From positions 14,236,997-14,300,996 of the forward strand of contig NC_089501.1 of assembly GCF_036850765.1 (NCBI RefSeq): a stretch of DNA of 64,000 nucleotides, written 5' to 3'. The notes beneath the pieces were generated by a model that worked only from the letters and a program-made list of their open reading frames with translations, was not told where the DNA came from and searched no databases. The position numbers were made by a program, and so were the translations under genes. Below, piece by piece: positions 61,107 through 64,000 of this stretch (positions are counted from its first letter, which is position 1; each line of letters starts with the position of its first letter). The stretch is from Saccopteryx bilineata. Taxonomy: Eukaryota > Chordata > Mammalia > Chiroptera > Emballonuridae.

Positions 61107-61110
61107 AAAA

Positions 61111-61149
<39 letters not shown>

Positions 61150-61151
61150 AA
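61107..61151. repeat. (AAAT)n microsatellite
   Basis: About 11 TAAA units directly upstream of a SINE. Confidence 0.93.
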
Positions 61152-61160
61152 GATTGGAGT

Positions 61161-61526
61161 CTGACCAGGCAGTGGCGCAGTGAATAGAGCGCTGACCTAG
61201 GACATTGAGCACACAGGTTGGAAACCTGGAGGTCACCAGCTTGAGCGTGAGCTCATCCAGTTTGAGAACAGGCTCACCAGCTTGAGAGTGGGGTCACCAG
61301 CTTGAGCTTGGGATCATAAACATCATCCCGTAGTCTCTGGCTTGAGCCCAAGGTCACTAGCTTGAGCAAGAGACTCAAGCTGGAGTCCCTGCCAAGGCAC
61401 GTCTGAGAAAGCAATCAATGAACAACTAAAGTGCCACAAGAACAAGTTGGTGCTTCTCATCTCTCTCCCTTCCTGTCTGTCTGTCCCTGATGGGCCCTCT
61501 CTCAATCTCTCTCTCTCTCACTAAAA
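61161..61526 (+). repeat. tRNA-derived SINE, long type
   Basis: CTGACCAGGCAGTGGCGCAG head, repeated ACCAGCTTGAGCGTG-like units, AATCAATGAACAACTAAAG and a CT-rich tail running into (GAAA)n. Confidence 0.92.
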
Positions 61527-61645
<119 letters not shown>

Positions 61646-62472
61646 GACAGAAGTCAAGCTGACCAAGTATTGATTGACAACTGAAAGAAGTTTTACAGAG
61701 CATTTTCAGTAAATGGACTTAGAGTACTTTATGTCCTATATAACCAGTTTCAAATATATTTTAAGGGGTAAGAGATAATTTCATTGCTTTAAATAAGAGA
61801 CTAGAAGTATTGAAAGCCTAAAGTTAAATATGATTACAGTTTTATATATTGAACAATGAAAACTAGTATAACTGGCTTGCCTTACTTAGTTGGTAACTCA
61901 TGTACAGGAGCGTTCTGTTTCTAATCTTCACCTTTGTATGGGTCACCTCTGCCACAGATCATATTTCAGGATTATCTTAGCATTAGGAAATGTGCTCTTA
62001 CCCAAAAGGCTAGCTACTTGTCAGGAGGCTACCATAGATCCTTGTATGTCCCTTCCATTACCTCCTAGGTAGCCTCTCTCAACTATTCCAACCCCAATTT
62101 TGCTCTGTTTTTTGAAAGCTCTTTCCTACATTTAACTGTTAAAAATGACCTCATTCTCTGTATACCCCTCTATATAACCATACAACTGGATCTACATATG
62201 AAAACAAACTTTTACTTAACAATTAATGGTTATAATTACTCTCTGTTGAATTCTTATTCTGTACCATATACTGTGCAAAAAGTACATTAAATCCTAAGCA
62301 GTTTTACACATCAAGAAACTTGAGACTTAAAAAGCAAGAACCCATATCTAGCAAGCAGAGAACTAGAATTTGAACCAGATTTTATTCCAAAGCTTTGTAC
62401 TTAATTATTTTAGTGTGACCACAATACAATCACTTACAGTACTATTCCTGATTAGGTGTGGTCACCTTAGAG

Positions 62473-64000
62473 AAGTGGTTCTCAAAGTGTGCGCCAGGGG
62501 TGCACTGGTATGCCCCAGAGGATTTCCAGGTGCACCCTCTGGTATTCCAAAGAAATATGTGCCTGTTGGGGACCAAAAAACCAACAGGGTTTTTGGAGTT
62601 TAGATTTTTGGAGGACAGAGGTGTGGGCAATTGACTGTAAGCTGATAGTCTGCCCGACGCCCCATCTCACTTGCCTGATTAGGTTGCAAAAGGCTGTTAA
62701 ACTGTGATGCTGGATTGTTTACACTATCCCCCATGTTCCCTGGAAAGGCTGGAGGCAAGTTTCTTCTATCCTTTGTTTGGTGTAAAGATGACATGTATGG
62801 TAGGGATTTTCTGCACTTGGTAAAATTCTTGGGTTGCCTTGGAAATGTGATCGAAGACCATTGATTTGCTAATGGCCTCACTTTGCCCTATAAATAAAGC
62901 AAGATGCGGTTTTTGGGCGCGCTTTGTTTTTGCCATTAGCAATTACAGGGCCCTCCTATGGACACCGTATTTTCTTAATTTCGCACCGTTACCACTCAGG
63001 ACCTGGAATTACTAGCTGCGCTGGTTCGCGGCATATGCCCAGATATAAAAATAAATATAGTTACTCTATTATACCATTTCATTATGGAAATATCACTCTT
63101 TTTGTTAACACATCATCATTATACTTATTATTAACACATCATTATATTATTTTTAGATAAATACACCCAAATAAAATGGATAGATTTCTCAAAAAGAAGT
63201 GTGATATTGAAGAATCCGATTCTGAAAGTGATTGATCAAAAGTTAAGTATAAATAGGATAGGATTTGAAGGCTGATGGGCAGAATTTAATTTGTAGCATT
63301 TTTCATCACTTAACACTGAACAATATGTTTGTATTAGAAACCCATTCATGGAAGCTTCAAGAGATTTTGGTTTAACATTAACAGAAGAAGAACTGGCAGC
63401 TATATCCACTGATTGTGGATTGATGATTAAACATAAGGAATTGTCTCTTGAAGCCTTTTGGATTTCTATAAAAGAAGAATTTGCGGTAATATCTAAAAAG
63501 CTTTGAACATTTTACTACAATTTTCAACATTCTATTTATGTTAATTAGGATTTTCTACCCTCAACACAATTAAGAGTAAAAAGAGAGGAATTCTTTAATG
63601 TATTGACGAGGAAATGAGAGTTTGCCTTTCAAATATAAGGCCAAACATTGAAGAAATCGCTAGGACACATCAGGCTCATGTTTCTCATACAGACAAGAGT
63701 GAAAAAACTTAACACATTCGTGCCGGGGCCTGCCAAATTTACTAAATCTTACTAAGAATGTATCTATATATATATAAAAATATAACTTTTTGGTTGTTTT
63801 TTATTTTTAATTCCTCTTTTTTATGAATTCTAAAAAACATAACAAAAAATGTAACATAAAAATATTTATTAATGTCAGAATAAATTTAATTATTTATACT
63901 TATTTTGTTTAATTACCATAAAAGCACGCTTGGACTTTATATTTTTTCTTTAATATTGACTTAATTATTATAACATATTTCTCAGAAATTTGTATATAGT
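62473..64000 (+). mobile_element. hAT (ZBED/Charlie-like) transposon remnant, internally deleted, 3' end not defined
   Basis: It begins with a hAT-style end AGTGGTTCTCAAAGTG. About 700 bp of non-coding 5' DNA with a TATA-like CCTATAAATAAAG precedes the ATG at 63176, which opens MDRFLKKKCDIEESDSESD and a stop. A second coding tract, 63302-63506, reads TEQYVCIRNPF and FGLTLTEEELAAIS. A frameshift then leads to LNILLQFSTFYLC, the hAT dimerisation-domain signature. The catalytic middle is missing and stops are present, so it is inactive. Confidence 0.78.

Overview
The window is mammalian nuclear DNA, most likely from a bat. The gene content is vertebrate: GT-AG introns, a CpG-island promoter, and the GOPC and NEPN genes. 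The repeats are dominated by young tRNA-derived SINEs of the kind described in bats (VES / RHIN-1 style heads such as GCCCTGGCCGGTTGGCTC and CCTGACCAGGTGGTGGCGC). Several copies still carry near-perfect target-site duplications (TSDs). Compact DNA transposons (hAT, TA-target mariner-like and pogo-like) also fit Chiroptera. The genus cannot be fixed from sequence alone; a horseshoe-bat-like lineage is a guess.

Layout. Positions 1-28,789 hold the 5' half of GOPC (Golgi PDZ and coiled-coil protein) on the minus strand. Five coding exons are visible, including a 24-nt microexon. The C-terminal part with the PDZ domain lies beyond the left edge. A GC-rich promoter with ETS, GC-box and NRF1-type motifs spans about 28,500-29,420. 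Two inverted copies of one TA-flanked MITE bracket that promoter. About 30.2-38.5 kb is intergenic. From 38,569 to 51,934 lies a complete three-exon NEPN (nephrocan) gene on the plus strand, encoding 512 aa: a secreted leucine-rich-repeat protein with every splice site intact. From 52 to 64 kb is repeat-rich intergenic DNA, ending in an internally deleted hAT transposon remnant.

The two genes are unrelated in function. GOPC is an intracellular trafficking adaptor. NEPN is a secreted small leucine-rich-repeat protein reported to dampen TGF-beta signalling. They are neighbours by conserved synteny (the 6q22 region in human, from memory).

The most interesting structure is in the repeats. One SINE family carries a tandemly expandable 22-bp unit whose core matches the CTCF consensus, with one to three copies per insertion. 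One SINE has a ~122-bp insertion that is an inverted copy of sequence ~630 bp away. A retroposed ~1 kb segment of unknown origin sits inside an old hAT element and itself contains a younger hAT MITE. I found no microbial-style system, CRISPR array or operon.
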